This document shows, piece after piece, positions 1 to 7,741 of a stretch of 64,000 nucleotides of DNA. The translations under genes and the position numbers were made by a program. Positions within the stretch are counted from its first letter, which is position 1. Every line of letters begins with the position of its first letter. The notes beneath the pieces are model-generated. The model had not been told where the DNA came from, ran no database searches, and worked only from the letters and a program-made list of their open reading frames with translations. This DNA comes from Pedobacter soli (GTDB lineage Bacteria > Bacteroidota > Bacteroidia > Sphingobacteriales > Sphingobacteriaceae): positions 1-64,000 of the forward strand of contig NZ_FMZH01000015.1 of NCBI RefSeq assembly GCF_900101435.1, written 5' to 3'.

Positions 1-10
1 TAAAAATATT

Positions 11-120
<110 letters not shown>

Positions 121-129
121 TCTTAAAGG

Positions 130-160
130 AACCCTTCAGCAAAAGCTGAGGGGTTTTCTT
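130..160 (+). terminator. Rho-independent terminator of the rRNA operon
   Basis: An 11-bp stem (AACCCTTCAGC at 130-140 against GCTGAGGGGTT at 145-155) closes an AAAA loop and is followed by a T-rich tail. It sits about 10 bases after the 5S gene, as expected for the end of an rRNA transcript. Confidence 0.85.
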
Positions 161-1100
161 GTTTACAAGCTTTTTGAGCGGAAAGATCAAAGCTTAAAGA
201 CCAAAGCAGAAAGCGGGATACAAAGCTTTAGTCTTTTATCTTTAAGCTTTTTTTAAACCATTAAGGAGTTAAGATAATTAAGGTTGCTTTGAACTGATCC
301 ATTATATTTTTCTTCATGCCCTTAATCTCTTAATGATAAAATGAAACGGTAGAAAGACCAAAGCGGAAAGCTTAATCATAAGTTCAAAACGGGATATACC
401 TGCTTTAGTCTTTGGTCTTTTGGCTTTAAGCTTTAAAACCATTAAGCAGTTAAGGAAATTAAGGTTGTTTTTCTTAATGTCCTTAAAAACCTGCGAGGTT
501 TAACCTTTCATTAGCATTAAGATTGCCATCCGATAGCTATCGGATCAAACTGGCAATGACGGCAGGACTAGGGGATTGCAAAAGAGTTGTAAACACGATA
601 AATACGCTGTAGATTTTGTACACAGGCCCACGCTAATAGCCCTGATGGCAGTGGAAATCCCTTTTGGCTGGAGCAGACACTCTAAAGCTTGTGTAAGGCC
701 TCCAAAAGGATTGCAACGTACAGCAGGACGGAACCCCTGATTCCCTGCACTGGCTTTGCGCTTCAAAAAAATAGCTACTTTAGTCTTTCACCTTAAGCTT
801 TTTTAAACCATTAAGGAGTTAAGGTAATTAAGGTTACTTTGAACTAAAGCATCATATTTTTCTTAATGTCCTTAATCACTTAATGATAAAAATAAAAAGC
901 AGGAATTGAACCCTGGCCATAAGCAATGCCATTGCGCTTCAAAAGAAGTAATAAAAAATTATTAGGTTAACAATGCGGCATGATAATAGGTAGCTCATGA
1001 AACAACTAAATTGTTAACAAAACAACACAATTAAAATGATGTTGATAATTTAAAGTTGATTTCAAACTGATTTAATGCTAAATGTGTTAATATCACAAGG
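161..1100. repeat. Gene-free region with three copies of a palindromic repeat
   Basis: No convincing gene is present here. A roughly 90-bp unit starting TTAAACCATTAAGGAGTTAAG and ending CTTAATGATAAAA occurs at about 252-341 and 801-891. A shortened copy with an internal deletion lies at about 432-490. The left and right ends of the unit are imperfect inverted repeats of each other. Each copy is preceded by an AAGCTTAAAGACCAAAGC-like palindrome (about 190-251 and 351-435; only the right half remains at about 775-800). Between copies, 522-557 is a nested palindrome (ATTGCCA...TGGCAAT around CCGATAGCTATCGG), and 650-720 contains an AATCCCTTTTGG/CCAAAAGGATT inverted pair. The short open frame at 545-766 on the minus strand looks spurious. 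Confidence 0.7.
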
Positions 1101-1118
1101 TTTGCAGTAATATTTGGT

Positions 1119-1126
1119 TATCTTTG
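1119..1126 (+). promoter_or_regulatory. -7 promoter element of the desaturase gene
   Basis: TATCTTTG matches the Bacteroidota -7 consensus TAnnTTTG, 27 bases before the ATG. A TTTG at 1101-1104 is only 14 bases upstream, too close for a standard -33 box, so the promoter is only partly supported. Confidence 0.45.
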
Positions 1127-1153
1127 CTGTTAACAAATATATAGACACGAATA

Positions 1154-2134
1154 ATGAGTTTTTTTGCAGATAAAAGAAGGGAAGTGATGGTGCATATAGA
1201 GCAGTATATGCTCGAAATGATGGATACCTATCTTAAACCGATCGATACCAACTGGCAGCCGTCTGACTTTCTACCTGACTCTACAAGTGATACATTTTAT
1301 CAAGATATAAGAATACTGAGAGATAACGCTAAAGATCTTTCATACGATCTGGTAGCGGTATTAATTGGTGATACGATTACCGAAGAAGCTTTACCTACGT
1401 ACGAATCGTGGTTATCGATGGTACAGGGGCCAAGCATGAAAGAAGATGGTGGCTGGATGAAGTGGAACAGACACTGGACTGCAGAAGAAAACCGTCACGG
1501 TGATTTGTTAAATAAATATTTATACCTCTCGGGTAGGGTAGATATGCGCCAGATGGAAATTTCTACGCAATACCTGATTGCTGATGGTTTCGATATTGGA
1601 ACCGGTCATGATCCGTACCGGAATTTTATTTATACTTCTTTTCAGGAGATGGCTACTAATATTTCGCACAGAAGGGTAGCTTCTTTAGCCAAAAAAGGTG
1701 GTGATACGTTATTATCGAGAATGTGTGGTGTAATTGCTTCTGATGAGGCAAGGCACGCCAAAGCCTATAAAGACTTCATGAACCGTATTTTTGAGGTCGA
1801 TCCTAACGAGGCTATGCTTGCTTTTGAGGATATGATGCGCCAGAAGATTGTAATGCCTGCACACTTTTTACGTGAGGTGGGGTTAAAAATTGGCCAAACT
1901 TTTGGACACTTTACTGATGCTGCGCAACGTTTAGGCGTTTACACTGCGATTGATTACGTTGAAATTATGCAACAGTTAATAGTGGACTGGAAAATTGAAG
2001 GTATGCGCGATTTAAATGAAGCAGGCGAGAAAGCCCGCGACTATATTATGGCTTTACCAGCACGTTTACTACGCGTAGCGGAAAGAATGAAAAATCCTAC
2101 TATTGATTATAAATTTAGCTGGATTGCAGGATAA
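1154..2134 (+). CDS. Acyl-[acyl-carrier-protein] desaturase (diiron)
   Basis: This is a soluble diiron desaturase that introduces a cis double bond into acyl-ACP chains, the stearoyl-ACP desaturase family best known from plant plastids and Actinobacteria. The 326 residues carry all the expected iron ligands: a Glu in TEEALPTY (residues 76-83), EENRHG (111-116), Glu165 and His172 in FQEMATNISH, and DEARH (197-201). The stretch AEENRHGDLLNKYLYLSGRV is almost identical to the castor enzyme motif. There is no signal peptide or membrane segment, as expected for a cytosolic ACP-dependent enzyme. It is a single-gene unit between the rRNA operon and a terminator. It probably adjusts membrane unsaturation. 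Electron donor and regiochemistry cannot be read from the sequence. Confidence 0.95.
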   Translation: MSFFADKRREVMVHIEQYMLEMMDTYLKPIDTNWQPSDFLPDSTSDTFYQDIRILRDNAKDLSYDLVAVLIGDTITEEALPTYESWLSMVQGPSMKEDGGWMKWNRHWTAEENRHGDLLNKYLYLSGRVDMRQMEISTQYLIADGFDIGTGHDPYRNFIYTSFQEMATNISHRRVASLAKKGGDTLLSRMCGVIASDEARHAKAYKDFMNRIFEVDPNEAMLAFEDMMRQKIVMPAHFLREVGLKIGQTFGHFTDAAQRLGVYTAIDYVEIMQQLIVDWKIEGMRDLNEAGEKARDYIMALPARLLRVAERMKNPTIDYKFSWIAG

Positions 2135-2157
2135 GCACCAGCGATTTCAAAATATTT

Positions 2158-2192
2158 TAAAACCTATTGCGGTAAGCAATAGGTTTTTTTAT
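2158..2192 (+). terminator. Rho-independent terminator after the desaturase gene
   Basis: The stem AACCTATTGC (2161-2170) pairs with GCAATAGGTT (2176-2185) around a 5-base loop and is followed by a run of T. It lies between convergent genes and could serve both, but the T run favours the plus strand. Confidence 0.85.
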
Positions 2193-2198
2193 TGGTGG

Positions 2199-3122
2199 TT
2201 AATAGAAAATCTGATCTTGCTTAACGAGGTTAAAGCCCTGGGCCTGTAAAGCTTGCTGTGCCTGGGCGCTCCAAAGCAATGGATTGGTGTGGTTAAAATG
2301 GATAAAATATAACTTACGTTTAACTGCAGCCGTCTCGTGCTTAAACAACTCGGTGGTTTCGGTAACCAAAGGATGTGGTACTTCGGCAATTGACCTGTTT
2401 GCAAGCTCAGTATTGCTGTAAAAGGTAGCATCAACCATTGCCACATCAACATTTTTAACTTCGGCTATAATGTTTTTATCCCATTTGCTCCACTTATCAA
2501 TATCGGGGATAAACAGGTATTTTTTAGTCGGTGTATTAATTTTAAAACCAGCAGTTTCTGAAAATTCATCGCGATGAGGTACGGTAAAGGCTGTTACTGT
2601 ATTGTTCGCAATGGTAAGGGGCTGATCGGCTGTAAGTTCAATGATGTTAATGTTGTTTAACTTAACCAACTGACTCCATGGCCCATTTTGTTCGAGAAAA
2701 GCCTTTAGTTTAGGCAAAACATATACCTTTAAGGCTTTGGTAGCCATTACCTCGCGGCCAAACTCCATTAAACCTGTATAGTGACCAATGTGGGCATGGG
2801 TAATAAATACACCTTCGGGCAGGTAAGGGTAGGCACTGTTAGTTTGCAATTTAAAGTGCTGCAACTGCTGTTTAATATCTGGAGTAGCTTCGAATAACCA
2901 CCATTTTTTATTAACCGGATCGACCAGCGCAAGCGAAACCACCTGTTTCTGCATTTTGGGCTTAGCCCAGGCCATTTTGCAACAGTTTTTCTGGCAGCCC
3001 ATGTGTGGGTAACCCCCATCCTGCGCAATGCCTAAAGCAATAATGTAAGGAGTTTTGGGTAGTGTAACTGCCCAGGTATTTACCGCAAATAGAAAAGCGA
3101 ATAAGAAGACTAATCTTTTCAT
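2199..3122 (-). CDS. Secreted PqqB-like MBL-fold metallo-hydrolase
   Basis: The 307-residue product starts with a signal peptide (MKRLVFLFAFLFAVNTWA) and belongs to the metallo-beta-lactamase fold. Its closest recognisable relative is PqqB: GIAQDGGYPHMGCQKNC resembles the N-terminal motif of that family, and THAHIGHYTGL is the metal-binding HxHxxH-type loop. Later histidines (VPHRDE; FIHFNHTNP) are candidate ligands. I chose the ATG at 3122. A 25-residue longer frame exists, but it lies wholly inside icmF and lacks the signal peptide at its front. The ATG overlaps the icmF stop codon as TAATG, so the two are probably translationally coupled. No other pqq gene is present, so a role in PQQ synthesis is unlikely; the substrate is unknown. 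Confidence 0.8.
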   Translation of the reverse strand: MKRLVFLFAFLFAVNTWAVTLPKTPYIIALGIAQDGGYPHMGCQKNCCKMAWAKPKMQKQVVSLALVDPVNKKWWLFEATPDIKQQLQHFKLQTNSAYPYLPEGVFITHAHIGHYTGLMEFGREVMATKALKVYVLPKLKAFLEQNGPWSQLVKLNNINIIELTADQPLTIANNTVTAFTVPHRDEFSETAGFKINTPTKKYLFIPDIDKWSKWDKNIIAEVKNVDVAMVDATFYSNTELANRSIAEVPHPLVTETTELFKHETAAVKRKLYFIHFNHTNPLLWSAQAQQALQAQGFNLVKQDQIFY

Positions 3123-6100
3123 TACATGTTTCTCCTGTATTGGCCACCCACTTCGTATAGGGCGTTGCTGATTTGCCCCAGTGAGCAGATTTTGCATACT
3201 TCCATTAATTGTTCAAAGATATTATCACCTGCAACTGCCGATTTTTGAAGCTGTTTTAATAATTGGGCTGACTTATCACTGTTACGCTGCTGGAATTTTT
3301 CCAAAGCCGAAATCTGGAACTGTTTTTCTTCTTCGGTAGCCCTGATTACTTCTCCAGGTACAATGGTAGGCGAACCATTTTTATTTAAGAATGTATTAAC
3401 GCCTACAATAGGATATTCGCCGGTATGTTTCAGGGTTTCGTAGTACAGACTTTCTTCCTGTATTTTTCCACGCTGATACATGGTTTCCATGGCACCTAAA
3501 ACACCACCACGATCGTTGATCCGTTTAAACTCAGCCAACACAGCCTCTTCTACCAAATCGGTTAGTTCTTCGATAATAAAAGCTCCCTGTAGTGGGTTTT
3601 CATTTTTAGCGAGGCCTAATTCACGGTTAATGATCAATTGTATGGCCATAGCTCTTCTTACGGATTCTTCGGTAGGCGTGGTGATGGCTTCATCATAAGC
3701 ATTGGTATGAAGCGAATTACAATTGTCGTAAATGGCATATAAAGCCTGTAAGGTAGTGCGGATATCGTTAAAATCAATCTCCTGGGCATGTAATGAACGG
3801 CCCGAAGTTTGAATGTGGTATTTCAGTTTTTGCGAACGATCGTTCCCTTTATATTTATTTTTAATGGCTTTGGCCCAGATTCTACGCGCCACACGGCCAA
3901 TTACCGCATACTCAGGATCGATACCATTAGAGAAGAAAAAAGAAAGGTTAGGTGCAAAATCATCGATGTGCATACCCCTGCTCAAATAATACTCCACAAA
4001 AGTAAAACCATTACTCAATGTAAAAGCCAGTTGCGAGATGGGATTTGCACCAGCTTCGGCAATGTGGTAACCTGAAATAGAAACGGAATAAAAATTCCGT
4101 ACTTTCTCGTCGATAAAATATTTCTGAATATCACCCATCATTCTCAAGGCAAACTCGGTAGAGAAAATACAGGTATTTTGGGCCTGGTCTTCTTTTAAGA
4201 TATCGGCCTGAACGGTTCCGCGTACAGAGCTGATGGCTTTTGCCTTAATTTGGGCATAAACATCGGCTGGCAAAACCTGATCGCCGGTTACGCCCAGCAA
4301 CATTAAACCCAAACCATCATTTCCCTGAGGCAAAGTACCATTATAGGCCGGCCTTTCTGCGTTTTTAGCTTTATAAATGGCAGCGATTTTAGCTTCAACT
4401 TCTTTTTCCAGGCCGTTTGCGATAATATATTTTTCGCATTGCTGATCGATTGCTGCATTCATGAAAAAGCCAAGTAACATCGGTGCTGGCCCGTTAATGG
4501 TCATCGATACGGAAGTAGAAGGGGCGCAAAGATCGAAGCCTGAGTATAATTTTTTAGCATCGTCTAAAGTGGCAATACTCACGCCCGAATTACCAATTTT
4601 GCCATAAATATCGGGGCGGGTATGCGGATCTTCGCCGTAAAGAGTAACCGAATCGAAAGCGGTTGATAAGCGGTGTGCAGGCTGACCTAATGAAACATAG
4701 TGGAAACGTTTATTGGTACGTTCAGGCCCTCCTTCGCCGGCAAACATACGGGTAGGGTCTTCACCTTCACGTTTGAGCGGAAATACCCCGGCAGCATAAG
4801 GAAATTCGCCTGGCAGGTTTTCAGTCAACAACCACCTTAAAATATCGCCCCAATCTTCGTAACGGGGTAATGATACTTTTGGAATTTGAAGCTTTGAAAG
4901 CGATTCGTAAAACAACGGTTGTTTAATTTCTTTATCACGGACTTTATAAATGAAAAATTCTTCTTTATAAGCTTTTTTGGTTTCTGGCCATTGGCGCAAT
5001 AATCTTTTGCATTCGCCGTCTAATTGTTCTTCGTAGAACGCGTAAGTTGAGTTTAGGCTTTTTGACACCCCATCCTCCGGATACTCCACTGGAATAGTGG
5101 AATGAGTATCGCTCAATAAATCGATTACACCTTTGAGCTGGTACATTTTCCGGGCAATAGTGGCCTGTTTAGTTACCCATTCATTGTACACCTGACTTGA
5201 TTCTGCAATTTCGGCCAGGTAACGGATGCGATCTGGTGGAATGATATAAATCTTTTCGGATTGATCGGTAGTTAACTCCATTTTGGCCTTGAAATCGGTT
5301 CCGGTTTTAACTTTTATCTGCTCCATTAAGGCCACAAAGAGGTTGTTCATGCCCGGATCGTTAAACTGGGATGCCATGGTGCCATAAACCGGAATTTCGT
5401 CGTCCTTGGCATCGAAAATATTGTGGTTGCGCTTGTATTGCTTGCGCACATCTCTCAATGCATCGAGCGCACCTCTTTTGTCAAATTTATTAATGGCTAC
5501 CAGATCGGCGAAATCGAGCATGTCTATTTTCTCCAGCTGGGTAGCAGCACCAAACTCAGGGGTCATTACATACAAGGAAACATCGCAATGCTCGGTAATT
5601 TCGGTATCTGATTGGCCAATACCCGAAGTTTCGACAATAATCAAATCGTAGCCGGCTGCTTTGCAGATATCGATACTTTCCTGTACGTTTTTAGAAAGGG
5701 CCAGATTGGCCTGTCGTGTGGCCAGCGAGCGCATGTACACCCTGGGGTTATTAATGGCATTCATCCGGATGCGGTCGCCAAGTAGAGCACCTCCGGTTTT
5801 CCGTTTAGATGGATCGACAGAGATAATGGCGAGCGTTTTGTCCTTCACCTCAACCAAAAAGCGACGGACCAGCTCATCGACCAGCGATGATTTTCCGGCG
5901 CCGCCGGTACCGGTAATGCCCAGAATAGGGGCGGTGTTGTTTTGCGATAGCTGCTTTAATTCATCAACAAATTTTTGTGCACCTTCCGGATCATTTTCTG
6001 CAACAGTAATGGCTCCGGCTATGGCTTTAATGTCTTTGGTTGGTATGGTTTCGAGCTCATTGGTGATACTGGTTTTAGTTACGAAATCAGTTTTCACCAG

Positions 6101-6517
6101 CATGTCATTAATCATGCCCTGTAAGCCCATTTTCCGGCCATCATCGGGCGAATAGATTTTCGCGATTCCATAAGCCTGCAGTTCGTCAATTTCAGCTGGC
6201 AGGATTACCCCACCTCCACCTGCAAATATTTTAATATGCCCCGAACCACGTTCCTGCAACAAATCGTACATATATTTAAAGTATTCGATATGGCCGCCCT
6301 GGTAGGAAGTCATGGCGATACCCTGTACATCTTCCTGGATGGCGCAGTTCACCACTTCATCAACCGAGCGGTTGTGCCCCAGGTGAATTACCTCGGCACC
6401 TGACGACTGCAGGATGCGGCGCATGATGTTGATGGTGGCATCGTGGCCATCGAAAAGTGAAGCAGCGGTTACAAAACGGATTTTATTTTTGGGCTTGTAT
6501 ATTTCTACTTGTTGCAT
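3122..6517 (-). CDS. icmF: Fused isobutyryl-CoA mutase IcmF (B12-dependent)
   Basis: This 1131-residue protein is a three-part adenosylcobalamin enzyme. Residues 1-140 form the B12-binding domain, with the cobalt-ligating His25 in DGHDAT. Residues about 160-420 are a MeaB-like G-protein chaperone with a P-loop (GITGTGGAGKSS, 200-211) and NKFD (343-346). Residues about 530-1131 are the acyl-CoA mutase domain. The order B12 domain-GTPase-mutase is diagnostic of IcmF and differs from methylmalonyl-CoA mutase. Phe579 (PYAAGVFPLKR) and Gln780 (DQAQNTCIF) stand where methylmalonyl-CoA mutase has Tyr and Arg, which fits interconversion of isobutyryl-CoA and n-butyryl-CoA. Related branched acyl-CoAs are also possible substrates. 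It is first in a two-gene unit with the PqqB-like gene. Confidence 0.93.
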   Translation of the reverse strand: MQQVEIYKPKNKIRFVTAASLFDGHDATINIMRRILQSSGAEVIHLGHNRSVDEVVNCAIQEDVQGIAMTSYQGGHIEYFKYMYDLLQERGSGHIKIFAGGGGVILPAEIDELQAYGIAKIYSPDDGRKMGLQGMINDMLVKTDFVTKTSITNELETIPTKDIKAIAGAITVAENDPEGAQKFVDELKQLSQNNTAPILGITGTGGAGKSSLVDELVRRFLVEVKDKTLAIISVDPSKRKTGGALLGDRIRMNAINNPRVYMRSLATRQANLALSKNVQESIDICKAAGYDLIIVETSGIGQSDTEITEHCDVSLYVMTPEFGAATQLEKIDMLDFADLVAINKFDKRGALDALRDVRKQYKRNHNIFDAKDDEIPVYGTMASQFNDPGMNNLFVALMEQIKVKTGTDFKAKMELTTDQSEKIYIIPPDRIRYLAEIAESSQVYNEWVTKQATIARKMYQLKGVIDLLSDTHSTIPVEYPEDGVSKSLNSTYAFYEEQLDGECKRLLRQWPETKKAYKEEFFIYKVRDKEIKQPLFYESLSKLQIPKVSLPRYEDWGDILRWLLTENLPGEFPYAAGVFPLKREGEDPTRMFAGEGGPERTNKRFHYVSLGQPAHRLSTAFDSVTLYGEDPHTRPDIYGKIGNSGVSIATLDDAKKLYSGFDLCAPSTSVSMTINGPAPMLLGFFMNAAIDQQCEKYIIANGLEKEVEAKIAAIYKAKNAERPAYNGTLPQGNDGLGLMLLGVTGDQVLPADVYAQIKAKAISSVRGTVQADILKEDQAQNTCIFSTEFALRMMGDIQKYFIDEKVRNFYSVSISGYHIAEAGANPISQLAFTLSNGFTFVEYYLSRGMHIDDFAPNLSFFFSNGIDPEYAVIGRVARRIWAKAIKNKYKGNDRSQKLKYHIQTSGRSLHAQEIDFNDIRTTLQALYAIYDNCNSLHTNAYDEAITTPTEESVRRAMAIQLIINRELGLAKNENPLQGAFIIEELTDLVEEAVLAEFKRINDRGGVLGAMETMYQRGKIQEESLYYETLKHTGEYPIVGVNTFLNKNGSPTIVPGEVIRATEEEKQFQISALEKFQQRNSDKSAQLLKQLQKSAVAGDNIFEQLMEVCKICSLGQISNALYEVGGQYRRNM

Positions 6518-6721
6518 AAACTGAATTTAAAACGAGGTAATTTTAAATCTACCTGTAATGTAAATAGCCAGATCAGCATTAAGTTGGTTGCAGAATCGGA
6601 GTGATTTTGACTAAAGACCCCGAACTCCCAGTTCTAAACTTTTCTGACTGATCTTTGTATGCAAATGTACTAAAATATGCGGCTCAAAGCGTGTATACCC
6701 TATACCGTTACGGCTTTTAGT
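6518..6721. other. Intergenic region upstream of icmF with a candidate -7 element
   Basis: On the minus strand, TACATTTG (6662-6669 read in reverse) matches the Bacteroidota -7 consensus. TTTG at 6685-6688 lies 15 bases further upstream, slightly short of the usual spacing. The stretch 6606-6650 (GACTAAAGACCCCGAACTC onward) resembles 27475-27520 and probably belongs to a dispersed repeat. No cobalamin riboswitch was recognised. Confidence 0.4.
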
Positions 6722-7093
6722 CTATTCCAGTTCGCGCCCAAACTGCAGCATATAACCGTTATTATCGTAGATGGCAAACTCGCGCATGCCGAATTCAAAA
6801 TCATCAAGCGGGTAGCCGATTTCGCATTGATCTTTTAAACTTTCCCAAAGCTGTTCCACTTCATCGGTTTTGATATATAGCGAGCCACTCATTACCGCTT
6901 TAGGCATATTGCGGTGCTCGTTGGGCATGCAGAACATGATCTCGATCTCATCTTTAACAAGGCTAAACCAACTCAGATCGTCGAATTTTGCGGCACAGCT
7001 AAAACCTAAAACTTCGGTGTAAAACTTTAGGGTTCCGGGCATATCATGCGATTCGAGCAGGGGAGTAAGTTTGGTAGCGGTATATTTTGGCAT
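6722..7093 (-). CDS. VOC family protein (glyoxalase/bleomycin-resistance fold)
   Basis: The 123-residue protein shows the vicinal-oxygen-chelate pattern: an opening strand, LKFYTEVLGFSCAAKFDDLSWFSL (residues about 21-44) with the usual FYxxVLGF helix, and a closing EFAIYDNNGYMLQFGRELE half in which the final Glu is a common metal ligand. One module of two beta-alpha-beta-beta-beta units fits the length. Members include glyoxalase I, dioxygenases and drug-binding proteins, and the sequence does not tell which. It stands alone upstream of icmF, with a 204-bp gap. Confidence 0.8.
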   Translation of the reverse strand: MPKYTATKLTPLLESHDMPGTLKFYTEVLGFSCAAKFDDLSWFSLVKDEIEIMFCMPNEHRNMPKAVMSGSLYIKTDEVEQLWESLKDQCEIGYPLDDFEFGMREFAIYDNNGYMLQFGRELE

Positions 7094-7741
7094 GATCTAA
7101 AATAGGGAAAATTGGAGATTTAGACAAGCTACCGTTAAACCGAGGAACAAACCTTAATTAAATCTTAGGTGTACTCAAGTGACTTAGGTGGTTCAAAATT
7201 AATATTGCCATTTATCTACCGATCGGTGCCTCAACAAACGAAATTTTCATTGCTTTTTTGACCTGCTGCGCAGCCTTGCCTCGGCTCGCCGCCGCCGAAG
7301 GGCTCTTTCTTTTTGCTGTCAAAAAGAAACAAAAAACACCGGCTGAAAATTTTTCTTTTGAAGCCAGTGGTGTGGCAAGGTCAGTGCAATCCGAAAAATT
7401 TGTTAGGCCGGATTTAAGTAGAACGGAGATCCGGTGCGATGGCCTAGTTGGATGGAGATATGTGTTGTGAATAGAGTCAGCTTAATAACTCCTGTACCGT
7501 CATTTCGAACGGCCCCGATAGCTATCAGGGGAAACGCACTCGGGAACCCGAAGGATCTGCGAAGCAAAATCTATCTTGAGGTAGGTCTATCCGCTCGGTG
7601 ATGTTCCAGCGAACCGTCACCCTGAACTTGTTTCAGGGTCTTTCATGCAAGATAGATCTCTCCGCTTCATTGCATTCCGGTCGAGATGACGGTTGCTTTA
7701 AAACAAAAAAAACTATGCTGGTGGGCATAGTTTTCTTTGAA
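7094..7741. repeat. Repeat-rich intergenic region with a GC-rich element and a long inverted repeat
   Basis: No gene is convincing in these 648 bp. Positions 7252-7330 are unusually GC-rich and bounded by CTTTTTTGAC and GTCAAAAAG, an inverted pair. Positions 7497-7692 begin CCGTCATTTCGAAC and end GTCGAGATGACGG, which are near-perfect inverted termini. Inside are the palindrome CCCCGATAGCTATCAGGGG and CACCCTGAACTTGTTTCAGGGTCT-like sequence, both typical of dispersed palindromic elements in this phylum. The short plus-strand frames here have no family features and are rejected. Confidence 0.65.
7704..7733 (-). terminator. Rho-independent terminator of pafA
   Basis: AAACTATGC (7710-7718) pairs with GCATAGTTT (7725-7733). 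Read on the minus strand the hairpin is followed by a run of eight T. It lies 9 bases beyond the pafA stop codon. Confidence 0.8.

Noticed and set aside
545..766. 73-residue minus-strand frame in the repeat region after the 5S gene
   Set aside because: It lies wholly in palindromic repeat sequence, has no recognisable family and its composition (many Cys and Leu) is not that of the neighbouring proteins.
2199..3122. PqqB as part of a PQQ biosynthesis operon
   Set aside because: No pqqA, C, D or E is in the window, and the protein is exported, unlike true PqqB.
3122..3197. Longer N-terminus of the PqqB-like protein
   Set aside because: The extra 25 codons overlap the conserved end of icmF and precede a proper signal peptide that should be at the start.
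5661..6155. 164-residue plus-strand frame opposite icmF
   Set aside because: It is the antisense of the GTPase and B12 domains of icmF and has no independent support.
6518..6721. Cobalamin riboswitch upstream of icmF
   Set aside because: The 204-bp region lacks a B12-box-like sequence or the multi-stem layout. IcmF uses B12 but is not necessarily regulated by it.
7258..7470. 70-residue plus-strand frame in the GC-rich island
   Set aside because: The segment is bounded by an inverted repeat, and the translation is low in structure-forming patterns and resembles no protein family.
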